Origin: Aegilops tauschii subsp. strangulata
Lineage: Eukaryota; Streptophyta; Magnoliopsida; Poales; Poaceae
Length of the DNA: 64,000 bases
Assembly (NCBI RefSeq): GCF_002575655.3
Contig: NC_053040.3
Location: 223,524,628 to 223,588,627 of the forward strand
Reading direction: 5' to 3'
Below the pieces are notes generated by a model. It did not search any database. It was not told the DNA's origin and saw only the letters and a list, made by a program, of their open reading frames with translations. The translations under genes and the position numbers were made by a program. Numbering within the stretch: the first letter of the stretch is position 1; the number at the start of each line of letters is the position of its first letter. This document shows, in pieces, positions 23,880 to 34,754 of this stretch.

Positions 23880-26588
23880 CCTTTCCAACAGTAAGTTGGA
23901 CGGACGAAGCAACCATCATTTCACTCTTCTCCCTGAGCTTCCTCTCTTGAAGAAAACCCCAACTTGCTTCTCCCTCATCTTGTTCCTCATTTCTTCAAGA
24001 AAACCCCGACCTGCTTCTGCCATTGTTCTTCTCTCCCAAAGAAGGAAAGGTGAGCGCATCAATGGTGTTGATTCTGGCCAAGGCTCGGTCTTGCAACCCC
24101 GAGACTTATCCTATAACTCCCTCTCTATTCTTCTATTAGGTTTGTGATTATGGTTTCTTTTTATTTTATTTCTATTTGACAGTTTCTTGATGGACGCCGT
24201 TGCACCGGCCGAAGTGATGTCTATGGCTCTGGCCAAAACCGTTGAGGCTCATGGTACGAAGAAGTGCAAGCACCCCGCCGAGACTACCCCAGACAGGCTC
24301 AAAGCCATCGCCCTGTCCAAGACCCCTCTCCGGGATCCTCATTAAGCAAGTCCAGGTAATATCTCTTCTTGATGATCTTTTTCTCGATCTTGATCGTGTT
24401 TTTTCATCTAACACGCAGTACTAGTACTAGTAGTAACTTTCTGGGTGATCTTGCATGTGATTTTTGTGTGCCAAATGACGGTTCTAAATTCCTGTTTTGA
24501 CCAAAACATGCGAGAGGTTGACACTGATTTCTTATAGATTACTTTCAACTAGTTTATGAACATCAATGCTACCTTTGAAGAAAGTATGTTTGCCTCGGTA
24601 ACTTGATATTGCAAGTAATCCCTCTGCTCTCATACCTCTGAAGACGTGTTCTAGTGTCTTTGTTCACTCATTTTTGTGCGTATATGTAGTCATATATGGA
24701 GTAAAATATCGAAAGTCATCTTATATTTCTGAACAGAGGTCGTAATAAAATATTTGGTTTCTGTTTGATTTAGAACCAGGTCCGCGGTGAAGATGAAGTT
24801 CTCAAAGTCATGCCATGTGAACTGGAAGACCTGAGGATGAGTTCTACTGCTAAACTGTCCAGCTGATGTGTCCTTGTCGCCACGTGTCCTGAACTAGTGT
24901 TTTCCTGTAGCATTGTTGTGAGGCGTGTTCTCAAGTCTGTACTTGACCACAACAATTTCCTGGTTGTGCCTTCGATTACGAAGGGTGTGGTTCTTGTAAA
25001 GCTTCCTGACAAATCTGATGCGGACTGTCTTCATCATCATGTTTATGAGTGGAAATACCACTCTGTTAGGTTCTCTAAGGTTGACGAGATGGTGATGGTG
25101 CAGGTAGACACCTCTCACGAAGTCCATGGCCTAGTCAGTTATGCGGGGTTCATCCCGTAGGTCGGTGGCAAGAAATAATCTGCAGAGTTTAATTAGTGCA
25201 ACTTTGCTTGTGTGTAGTAAGTATATTGTTCAGTACTTGATTTGTGTGTGTGTGAACCCTGTATTGTTTAGTACTGCCGCTTTTGGTGTGTGGTGAGTCC
25301 TGACAACAGTCTATGTTAATGTTTGTCCACTCAATTCAGTCTATATATTTTGAAGTATCCATATCATATTTTTTGTGAGGACGGTTTATCAATTATGGTT
25401 ACACTCCAATATCTGTATGCATTGCAGGGTTTATCGCACCCACCGGGATTTCCAGTCCCATGGATGTTCGGTCCATACGATTTGTCATGACCTTTGGATT
25501 GTCCTGCTTGTGGGAGTAGGCAGGGGCCCTGCATGCCATGCGTGGTTGGACGATCAATCTTCTGTTTAGTACTTCAACATAGTGATTTCCTGGTAAGGAT
25601 TCACTCGTGTCACATCAAGTAAATCTTATTGATTTACTGTCTAAATCTTATTGATTTAATGTCATGTTTTCTTACTTTTGCTGCAATTTTACGATGCAGG
25701 TTTTGCCATGTGACATTCATCACAGAATAAACCATTTGGTTTGCTCTACGATGGTTATTTTTGCAGGTTTCACTTCTTATGCCGTGTCAGTAATGAAGGC
25801 ACTGTCCGTCACTTATATTACTGGAAGCAATTGGATCAGTCTGTTGTCTGAGTAAGAGGTGAAGCCCTATGATGAACTGCAGTTTGGTTTAACAAACACG
25901 CCACAATTAGTCCTTCTCGTGTTTAAAAGAAATGAAGAAAAAGACTAGATCACAGTCATGGAGCCTAGTCAAGTTAGAAAGCTGATCATAGCAAACCAGA
26001 CACGGTCACTGCTGTCTCGCACATCGGTACCACCTTCAGCAATGGTTCAAACACCGGCACCTTCTCCGACGGCACTTGCTCTAGCACTGGCAGCAGCGGC
26101 AGCTCAGTCTGATCCAGCTGAGGATTGGGCGCCGACTGCGTTAGCAGATCAGGCTGATCTACCAGAGGATCGGGCATTGACACCGGCACCTACTCCGACA
26201 CTGGCACCAGCTTTACAAGGAGCACCATCTCTGGCAGCAGCGGCGACACTAGCAGTCGCATCAGCACGGGCACCAGCAACGGCTCCGGCACCTGCACCAA
26301 CACTTGCACTTGCATCTGCTCCGGCCCGTGCAGCGGCAACGGAACCAGCAGTTGCACCAGCAACAGACTGGGTTGCAGTTCGCACTGCATATACCAAAGT
26401 CCTTACAAAAACCAACATCTCCACCTTCTTGGTAAGCATTGGCCTCCCAAGTGCTTCGTTCTTTTTTCTTTCCATGATGTTTCACATGATTCACGGTGTT
26501 AATCTAACTATTTGTGTGTGTCTTCTTGTTTGCAAACAGAGAATTCCTAGAGCAACGAAGGAGTCGTTCAACAATCCGGGCGACCATG

Positions 26589-28012
26589 CACTAGTAGAAA
26601 AAGGACCTAATGTGAGATACATTAGTCCCTGTTCGATTTTGGCCCGGTACTAATGGTATCATTAGTCCCGGTTCGAACGGCTATGCATTATTGCCGGTTC
26701 ATGTTGAACCTTTAGTACCGGTTCGTGCCACGAACCGGTACTAAAGGGGTGGTGGCAGGCTGGCGTCAGGCCGGGGCCCCACGATCCCCTTTAGTCCTAG
26801 TTCGTGGCACAAACAGGTACTAAAGGGCTAACCTTTAGTACCGGTTCGTGCCACGAACCGGGACTAAAGGGGTCTGACCTATAGTCCCGGTTGGAGACAC
26901 AAACCGGGACTATAGGGCAATTTTCAAACTCTACCCCCCGGTCTATTGCCATTTCAGTTTTAAAAAAACAAAAGAAAATGATAAAAAAATCAAAAAATAA
27001 AATTCTTCGAGATGTGGTTATATTACTACATCTACTAGTTTGGAAAATTAAAAAACTTCAATTTGGACATGTTTTGCAAAAAGTGTTATGAAAAAGTAAA
27101 ACGGCTATAACTTTTGCATATGATGTCGGGAAAAACGTATAATATATCAAAATGTTCAGCACGAAAATCCGCATCCGATTTTGACTGCCTACGGCATGTT
27201 TGCATTTTTTTAGAATCCTCAAATTCCAAAAGGAAAAAAAGATATGCTCAAATTTCATTTTTTTTTAATTTTGGTTAAATCTGGTCAAACTATGGTCAAA
27301 CTACTTATTCAAGAAGTATTAATGTTACTACATAATTATTCAAGAATATTAGTGTTACTAAATAATTATTTCAATTTTTTGAATTTTGGTCAAATCTGGT
27401 CAAACTATGGTCAAACTGTGGTCAAACTATGGTCAAACTTATTCAAGAAATATTAGTGTTACTAAATAATTAATGTTTTTAGAATAATAGTTTCAAACTC
27501 AAACGGTGAAACGTGTGACCTAATGCTCAAGCTAAACTGCTGAGGGTTAATAGGATTGACAGCTTACATTTGTCAGGAAAACAACAAGTGCAGACTTGGA
27601 AAGTAGGGGGAATAGAACTCCGAAGTTAAGCATGCTCAGGCTGGAGGAGTGCGAGGATGGGTGACCGGCCGGGAAATTAGATGATTTGGAATGAGTGATC
27701 CACACTTCAGCAGTTAAGAGGGGTGATTAGAGACTACATCATCAAATAATTCAGAAAATTGAAAATCGAAAAAAAACAATTTTTTTCCAAAATTTTCAAA
27801 AAAAACCTTTAGTACCTGTTGGTAACACCAACCGGTACTAAAGGTCCCCCATACCATGGTGCGAGCTCACGCCACGTGGTGGGTCCTTAGCGACGGTTCG
27901 TGTCGAACCGGTACTAAAGGGGGGCCTTTTGTCTCCACCCTTTAGTGCCGGTTGCAGAACCGGCACTAAAGGCCCTTACGAACCGGTAATAAAGCTCCGT
28001 TTTCTACTAGTG
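26589..28012. mobile_element. CACTA-type MITE (1424 bp) in a B3 exon
   Basis: It begins CACTAGTAGAAAA and ends TTTTCTACTAGTG, perfect 13-bp inverted repeats, and is flanked by a 3-bp duplication ATG (26586-26588 and 28013-28015), as expected for the CACTA superfamily. Subterminal regions hold several short perfect hairpins such as ttagtaccggttcgtg with its complement (26711-26745, 26833-26868, and others at 27810-27980). No transposase is encoded. The middle is AT-rich, has gtcaaactatggtcaaact repeats (27270-27445) and a 5S rRNA-like piece. Removing it and one ATG copy joins the B3 exon in frame. Confidence 0.9.
27614..27677 (+). other. 5S rRNA-derived fragment inside the CACTA MITE
   Basis: It contains gaactccgaagttaagc, then gaggatgggtgaccggccgg and gggaaa, in the order and spacing of the 3' half of plant 5S rRNA (including the conserved internal promoter region and the gatgggtgacc loop). 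The first half of 5S is missing and several positions differ, so it is not a functional 5S gene. Confidence 0.75.
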
Positions 28013-28221
28013 ATGGCCAAGTTTCTCTTACCATGCGCAGCCTTGGTGTGAATGAACCTGCTCAATATACCGTAAGTACAAAGGATGGTCGCATGATGAT
28101 TGATGCTAAAGGATGGTCAAGGTTCAAATCTAAATCATATCTTGCGGTAGGGGATGATGTCAAAATCGAACTTTGTCGGCAAGGAGAGCTGGTCCAAATC
28201 AACTTTGAAATTCATCTGTAG

Positions 28222-29243
28222 CAGCACGCAACTGCCGAACTGATGTATCCTCCAAGAGATTTTGATGTAATAATTTGGCATGGTGAAACAAGTGTCATGT
28301 GTGTATAAGTAGTACGACAGTATTATTTATCATGTAGTATATCGTTGATAGAATTGCAACTCTGATTGTTGGTTAGGAACTGTCGTTCAATTTCATTCTA
28401 ACAGTTGTTGTGCTTTATTCAATTTTGTGTATTCGCCTTGCGACAACATCTAAAACCAGTGCTATACTGATCGCTTGCAATATGAAAAGCGATGAGGTAG
28501 AACACATGGGCCCCCAAATATGTAGGCCCACCGGCATGTGGCCTGAAGTCTAGAACCGTGAGCCTGTCTGAGTATTATATTCTCAGCTGAACCCCCATAT
28601 TATGTTATACTAGCAAGATGCCGTGCATTGCACATAACATCAAGATGCATTTGTATGAGTAGTTTATCTTGTGAGAGAAAAGGATGAACGAGGGAAGGCC
28701 TTATTTGCAAATGTGGAGAGGTGTGTGGGTACCTTTTTGCAAAATTGCCATAGTTTCCTTCCTAACCGTCAGATATAAATCGGACGGCCTATATTGCAGG
28801 ATGGAAGGCACACCATCATCACCAACTCTGTTTTTTATAATTATGTTATATATATTCCCCTTGATTTTTATTATGTATAAAGTTGTGATATAAAAGATTC
28901 TTATATTTCTTACAGAGGGAGTATCTCTCTGTCAACAATATATTTATGTGTAACCAGTTACTCCTGCCTTTCTACTTCCTTTCGCTAATATGTGGGGCAT
29001 CCGGCAACGGGGTCCATGTGCCATGCACCAAATTAGAGTGCACAACTTCACGGTAGACTCACCCCGGTCGCAGCACCACAGTAATGCCTAGTGAGTCGTC
29101 AAATCACAAAAAAAACCACCTTTCCTACTTTAGCAGTAAGCTAGACGGACGAAGCAACAATATTTCACTAGGCCTAAATCCCCTTCTCCCTCATGTGCTT
29201 GTTCAGAGAAAACCCCCTCTTGGCGATTGCATGGGTGTTTCTC
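28222..29243. other. Spacer between the two B3 genes
   Basis: It holds the 3' flank of gene 1 and, from about 29127, a leader (agtaagctagacggacgaag) that resembles the leader upstream of gene 1 at about 23891. No other gene or complete terminal repeat is seen; 28840-28930 is AT-rich. Confidence 0.5.
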
Positions 29244-30652
29244 ATGGAGAACCAGGTACGAATTCTTCATACATCCCCAATAAATCCAAGTCCCTTGGTC
29301 GCGGGCAATCCTAGGATGGCAGCCACCACCGTTGATGCATTTTTCTTCCTACTTAATCTAGTGTGTTTCATTTGCAGTGCCCAAAGTGCAAGGACCCTAC
29401 AGGTTTCTGCACCCTCGGCGAGACGCCACACTTGTTCCTTCTCATCCTAACACGGGATTTTAAAATGCGCAGAGTATGTTCCTAGAATCCTCTTCTCTAT
29501 CCGGGAGGGTGGGGTTTTTTGAACATGTTGTCGACTAATTTGGAAATTTGGATTGATATATTTGGATAAAAGGTACTAGTACCATGGTCAACACTGACGT
29601 GAAAGAGGAAATTATTTCTAGATTTGGATAAGGAATACATTGTGTTCTCATATGATTTTTCCTGCAGTGCATTCCTTGCTCTGCCAGAACACGTGTGCTC
29701 AAGATGCTCGGCCTTGACATAACTGAATACACCAGTTTAATGGTCACATTGAAGACAAGCCATGGATATAAGTTCTGAGTTGGGTTCATGAACCAAGAAG
29801 ATCGCTGCTTTTTTTATGTCCGAACTTGGATAAACTTTCTCAAGTGTTACAGACTGAAAGTTGGCGCACGAATGTTGATGGAAATAGCAGAACCTGGTCT
29901 CTTCTTCACTGTGATCTTCCACCCCGACGTCATTCCAATTGTTCATCCATGTTAGTTTTGTATCTAGCTCTTGCTTGTTGCCTCGATTACTTCTTAATCC
30001 ACCTATTCTGTCTAACTACTCACATTTTAACTTTAGAAGTAGCAACGAATATCTCATGAAGATGCTACTACTAACTAATATTTCTTATAATTGGTGGCAC
30101 GTGTAGGTTTTTTCAAAGTTAAGAAGGCTACTCATTTGTTAATCTATAAGAACTCGACTGTTACTGATGGCACTGAAGTTGACTGGGACGACATCCACAA
30201 GTTCCTACACTTTATTGATCGTCTTGAGGTCCTTGTGGGGCGTTTCAATGGTGGAAGTCCACGTGGGATATGTGTGCCACTGCTACACTCGTTGAACAGG
30301 TCCAACTGTGTCGAGAAACTTATGGTACGAGCTGTTTTGTGTTATATATGTTGTTCATAAACTCTTGCTTATACACAGTTTTACAATTGTGATCTTCTTG
30401 AAACAAAAACTGCCCAGTTCTATTGTTCCTATACAGATGCCTGACCATGGTCGGGTCAGACTTGCGCTTGGTCACAACATAATGTTTATGTCGACCTACT
30501 CCATTCCCCTTGGAGGTGAAAAGATACTTATTCATGGGTGGTCTCAAATAATGAAGGCTTGTCCATCTTGGAGAATAGGACAGAAGGTTATGTTCATGCT
30601 TTTCCTTGGCTCTAAAGCGAATATCCTGTTTATTGACCACATTGCGAGATGA
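29244..30652 (+). pseudogene. B3-domain gene 2: five exons, two B3 domains, one nonsense codon
   Basis: Exons are 29244-29255 (MENQ), 29378-29473, 29668-29950, 30107-30324 and 30437-30652 (stop TGA). Every intron has GT..AG and the phases fit, giving 275 codons. Exon 2 has a Cys pair (CPKCK) and the start of domain 1 (LFLLILTRDFKMRR). Exon 3 completes it (CFFYVRTWINFLKCYRLKVG). Exon 4 is a linker with acidic EVDWDDIHKFL and begins domain 2. Exon 5 has the conserved GW and helix (IHGWSQIMKACPSWRIGQ). The one defect is TGA at 29776-29778 where B3 proteins usually keep Trp, so a TGG-to-TGA change is likely. The layout resembles the multi-B3 REM-type genes of grasses. It would be nuclear and DNA-binding if read through or intact in other lines. 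Gene 1 upstream is its probable tandem relative. Confidence 0.8.
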
Positions 30653-30869
30653 AGCCACTTTCAGAAGGTTGTGGATGCGTGGGGTCGCGCCTGGGCCTTG
30701 TCCTGGGGCTTGGCGGCCTCACCCTTGGTTAACTGTAGGCAAAGTAGCACTGTTCGAGGTGTGCTTTGTACGGTTGAACCTGTATAAGTACTCATACTGC
30801 TTTCAGCTATGGTTATTAAGTGCCCCTGCTGGTTTCAGTTAAGGTTGTTAAGTACTCCTGCTGCTTTTA

Positions 30870-33180
30870 CAGTCTGTCGTGTTTCTTCAGTCCTGTCTTC
30901 CTCCAGCCGCCAAAACCAAACCAGCGCGGGCGGGGCCGCCTGCTTCCGCCTCGCACGGCTAGCTGCGCCTCAGCGCACGCATCACCGCCCCACCGTCTCC
31001 TAAATCGTTAATGCTGATGTCCGAGGCCTCGCTGTCGTCCTCCACGCACTTTGGTGTGCTCACCGCGGCGCCGCCCTCTCATGTTGTCAACATGGTCAAC
31101 AAACAAGAGGAACCGGGAGAGGAATGTACGTGGAGAGGATGACAGTAGGGGCCCACCATGTCCATGGTCGTACGCAAGGAAGTTCCTCATTTTTTGTTAT
31201 ATATACTCCATTGTCAGCGTATGGAAAAAGAAAATGCTTCCTCCTAGTGGTTCCCTGACATTTGGGACCCACGACATTGTCAACGTATATAGTCAATAGA
31301 CAAGAGAACAACACAAGATCGGCTGACACCTGGGACGTAGCTGCTCGAGCAGTATTTTTTTGTTATTGTTGAGACGGAGCAAGGTTTCAACTAGGTTGTG
31401 GCCCATCTAGCCCAGGCTTATATTTTATGTTCACCACATGACCAGCCCAGCTACTTTTTCTTTGTGAAAATGAGCCCAGTTTATTTTTTCTGAAGAATAC
31501 CCAATCCAGGCCTACTTATTTTTCTACGCCTTGATGGGCTGCAACTCTTTCAAGATGCCTGCAAATCTTGAAAGTAATATGAAATGGGCTGTAAATATAA
31601 AAAATAGACAAATTGCAATACTTTATAATTTCTGAATTTTTCACATTTTCATATTCCAATTTCACTGGGCTTTAACCTAATTTAAATATATCTTCAAAGT
31701 ATTTTAAATCTGGCTCGACATTTCGGTATTAAAAATAGTTTGGAACCCACAGAAATATGCAAAAATTTGTTTAAATTTTTAATCCTGGCCCTGGCCAGCA
31801 AAAAAATGGACTGCAATAAATTGCATAAGAAGTTGCAATGAGCTATAAATTATTAAAAAAAATAGGGAATGGTCTGACTTGTGGGCCTATTAAGTTGACA
31901 CGTATGCAAGATTTTTTTACTTATTATATACGTCAACAAAAGATTCTAGCAGATGCAACCGTTGGATGTCAATCCAACGACCGTCGTGTTTCTTCAATCT
32001 CTGATCTTCTTGCTCCGGCCGCCAAATCCAGCGCCGGCGGGACCACCTCCCGTGGCCAGTTGTGCTGCCGCGCAGGCCTCACCGCCCGCTACTACTCCCA
32101 CCGCTGGCCAGGCCATCACCGTACTCACCCACATCCCTCCACTAATGTGGCTTCGCTGCCTCCGGGTCATTCCCTTCGTGGGTCTCTCCGTCGTCCGTCG
32201 CGCTGGTGTTCTCGGCACGGTGTGGTCAACGTTGTCGACAAACGACAACATCGGTAGAGGGATGTACATGGAGAGGCTGACAGTTAGGACCCACATGGTC
32301 CATGGCCGCACGCAAGCAAGTACCTCCTTATTATGCCAAATAGAATGAATACTCCCAATGACAGCTCGGACCCACCAGCAATATCTTCGCACGCAAGGAA
32401 GTGCCTCCTTATTACGCACACAAAAATGAATACTCCCCCTGCTAGCTGGGACCCACCATAGTGGGAGGCTGACTTGTGGGCCTACTAAGTTGACGCGGAC
32501 GGAGGGCTTTGTCAACTTAGTCAACAAATGATTCTATCACCAGTGACCGTTGGATTGTTAACATCCAACGGTCGTCCTCCTTCTTCAACCTCTGATTTTC
32601 TTGCTCTAGTCGTCCAAACCACCGGGTGCTCTTGCCTCCCGTGGCCGGCTGTGCTTCCACGAAGGCCTCACCGCTCGCTACTACTCCCATTGCTGGCCAG
32701 GCCATCCCTCTACTCACCCACACCCCCTGTTATTCTGCGGTGACGGCAGCCTCACACCATAGCTGAACCAGACAACCCTCGTACTCCTCTCCAGGTGGGC
32801 ATCCACTGCCGCATCTTCCCCGACTCCACGTCGTCCCCTTCCTAGGCCTCGCCGTCATCCACCGCCTTGGTGCTCTCGGCATGGCATGGTCAATGTGGTC
32901 AAGGAACGACTTCCATCGGAAGAGTACTGTACGTGGAGAGGCTGACAGCTGGGTCCACGACCGCAGGAAGGGAGTGCAACCTTATTACGTGCAAAATAAT
33001 GATTCCTCCACCTGACAGCAGGGACCCACCGGACGGGCCACCGTATTTCGCAAAAAAATGTTTCCCCCTGACTGCTGGGACCCACCAGCTACATCTTCGC
33101 ACGCAAGGAAGTGCCTCCTTATCCTCCCTGACAGTCGGGACCACCTGGTCGAAGCGTACGTAGCGTTGTCATTCTGGTCG
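30870..33180 (+). repeat. Tandem array of long units (about 600-700 bp)
   Basis: Each unit follows the order: gaggctgacttgtgggccta, ttaagttgac, a gaccgttggat..atccaacg inverted pair, cttcttcaatctctgatc, a C-rich block (gccaggccatccctctactc), then ggtcaacatggtcaac, cggaagaggactgtacgtgg and gctgacagctgggacccacc repeats. Good units start at about 31885 and 32466; a partial one covers 30885-31330. The same unit recurs at 51950-52810. Short ORFs in it are not conserved between units. The AT-rich part 31380-31880 also recurs at 51300-51950. I do not recognise the family; the C-rich part looks gene-like but has no domain. Confidence 0.6.
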
Positions 33181-34380
33181 TGAACGTGTACGTACATACT
33201 GGTCGATTGGTCTGTCTGCAGGCTGCAGCGATGAACCGTGGCCGAGTAAGGAAGGGCACGTGTCGTAGTAGAGGAGCGGACGTAGCATGTCACGCAGTCC
33301 CGTTAATATCGTGTACACGTACGTACAGCCAGGGTGGAAGAAAGTAAATACGGTCATGTACGTACATACAGGCGGGGTCTCGAACGCCTACTCGCGCATA
33401 CGTGCGGCCAGGGCTCGTGTACATGGAGAGGCAGCGACGGCGTCCTGTTCACCAGCAGCCAACCGGCTGGGTTGGAACGGAGGAAACAGCGTCGTGTTCA
33501 CCGGGAGCCAAGTGACTAGGTCGGAACGCGTCCTGTTCATCGGGAGGCAACATACTAGGTTGGAATGGGTCGTGTTCAGGAGCCTACTGGCTTGGACGGA
33601 ACAGCCGGAACGGGGTATGGCATACCGCAAAATGGAGGAAAACGGCCTTGTGTTCAACCGCGTACGGTCGAAACGGGGTCCTGTTCATCGGGAAGGGTTT
33701 GGCGTACCGTAAAACGAAGGAAACGAACTTGTGTTTGAGCTCCTACGGTCGAAACGGGTGCTGTTGATCAGGAGGGGTGTGGCATACCGCAAAACAGAGG
33801 AAACAGCCTTGTGTTGGAGTGCCTACGGTCGAAACAGGGGTCCTGTTCATCAAGAGTGGCATGGCGTACCGCAAAACGGGACTCCACGGGCTACTGTTCA
33901 TCCACCGTCTACGGCCTCGCTCCAGCCTCCACGGGCTACTGTTCATCCACCGTCGACCTCCTCCAGCCTCCACCTGCGACTGTTCATCCACGGTGTCTCC
34001 CTCCTACCTCCACCAGATATTGTTCATCCACGGGCTCCTGTTCATCCAGCCTCCACCGCTCCACTGCCTACTATTCAACTAGCCCTCTCCAGGGGGTCCT
34101 GTTCAACCACCCCTCCGCGGGCTACTGTTCATCCAACCCTCCATCGGCTACTGTTCAACCAGCCCTCCACGGGGTCCTGTTCATCCAACCCTCCACAGGG
34201 TCTTGTTCATCCACCCCCAATCGGCTCGATCGGGGTCCTGTTCATCCAGCGGCAACGGCCTCTACTACCACGGGGTCCTGTTCGTCCAACCCCCATCGGG
34301 AATTGTTCATCCAACCCCCCAACAATGCTCACTGTTCATCTAGAGGCAGCAGGTTCGATCAGCTTTAGTTAGCAGCAGTA
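33181..34380 (+). repeat. Minisatellite-like region rich in CTGTTCATCC
   Basis: From about 33290 the phrase gtcctgttcatc or actgttcatcc recurs at irregular 20-50 bp steps, densest at 33845-34335 (about 15 copies by eye), often followed by acc and a CTCCAC run. 33430-33840 has a longer period (about 80-90 bp) built around cgtcctgttcatcgggagg and gtcgaaacgggt. Long open frames on + are a side effect of the repeat. Confidence 0.6.
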
Positions 34381-34754
34381 GCGAAGGAATCGCTTGATCG
34401 GGTTCAGTTAACAGCCAGATCGATTGATCGCTCGGGTTCAGTAACGCGTAGCCTATAGTGCAATCGCTCGGGTTCAGTAGGAGCGAAAGTGGATATCACG
34501 ACACTCAGTAGCAACGTGGATATCACGACACAGCATAAAAATAGCAAGCATAGCATGATGGAGCAAGCACCATGGTTCATTACACGCCCCAACAGGGCCT
34601 TCTCCCTATGTTCAATGCAGGAAAAAGAAAAAAGCAAAAGCAAGCCGTGCGACTACAGCGTCACCTGAGGCCCGGCTCTAGCAGCGCCCGAGCTCAATCG
34701 GAGTCTTCCTCCTGCTTCACCGGGGCGCGTCGGCGATGTAGCTCGTCGCCCTCC
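34381..34754. other. Flank of the copia element, no gene recognised
   Basis: A short direct repeat gtggatatcacgacac occurs at 34490 and 34516. The last 130 bp is GC-rich and ends in cctcc (34750-34754), the candidate left target duplication of the copia element. Confidence 0.4.

Larger units (their letters stand above)
23880..28221 (+). pseudogene. B3-domain gene 1, decayed and split by a CACTA MITE
   Basis: B3 proteins are plant-specific DNA-binding factors. The clearest part is the last B3 domain. It starts in the exon ending at 26431 (KTNISTFL), continues after an intron with GT at 26432 and AG ending 26539 (RIPRATKESFNN), is broken by an insertion at 26589-28012, and resumes at 28016 to the TAG at 28219-28221. 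It has the family signature GW..F....L..GD (AKGWSRFKSKSYLAVGDDV). Upstream is an Ala/Pro-rich linker (25958-26390). Before it an exon at about 25769 looks like the end of another B3 domain (VKPYDELQFGLTNTPQLV), with a frameshift near 25855 and a TAG at 25946. A possible first exon is at 24190 (MDAVAPAEVMSMALAK), with an unassigned conserved-looking exon at 24911-25160. The leader near 23890 matches that of gene 2. Domain call firm; exon model upstream of 25700 weak. Confidence 0.65.

Noticed and set aside
25958..26420. Ala/Pro-rich stretch as a separate gene
   Set aside because: It is in frame with the B3 exon that follows and reads as a low-complexity linker. - strand frames there mirror its base composition.
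27614..27677. A functional 5S rRNA gene
   Set aside because: Only the 3' half is present, with changes, inside a transposon.
33287..34372. Open frames of 141, 213 and 185 codons in the minisatellite
   Set aside because: Repeats without stop codons produce them; frames overlap and share no domain.
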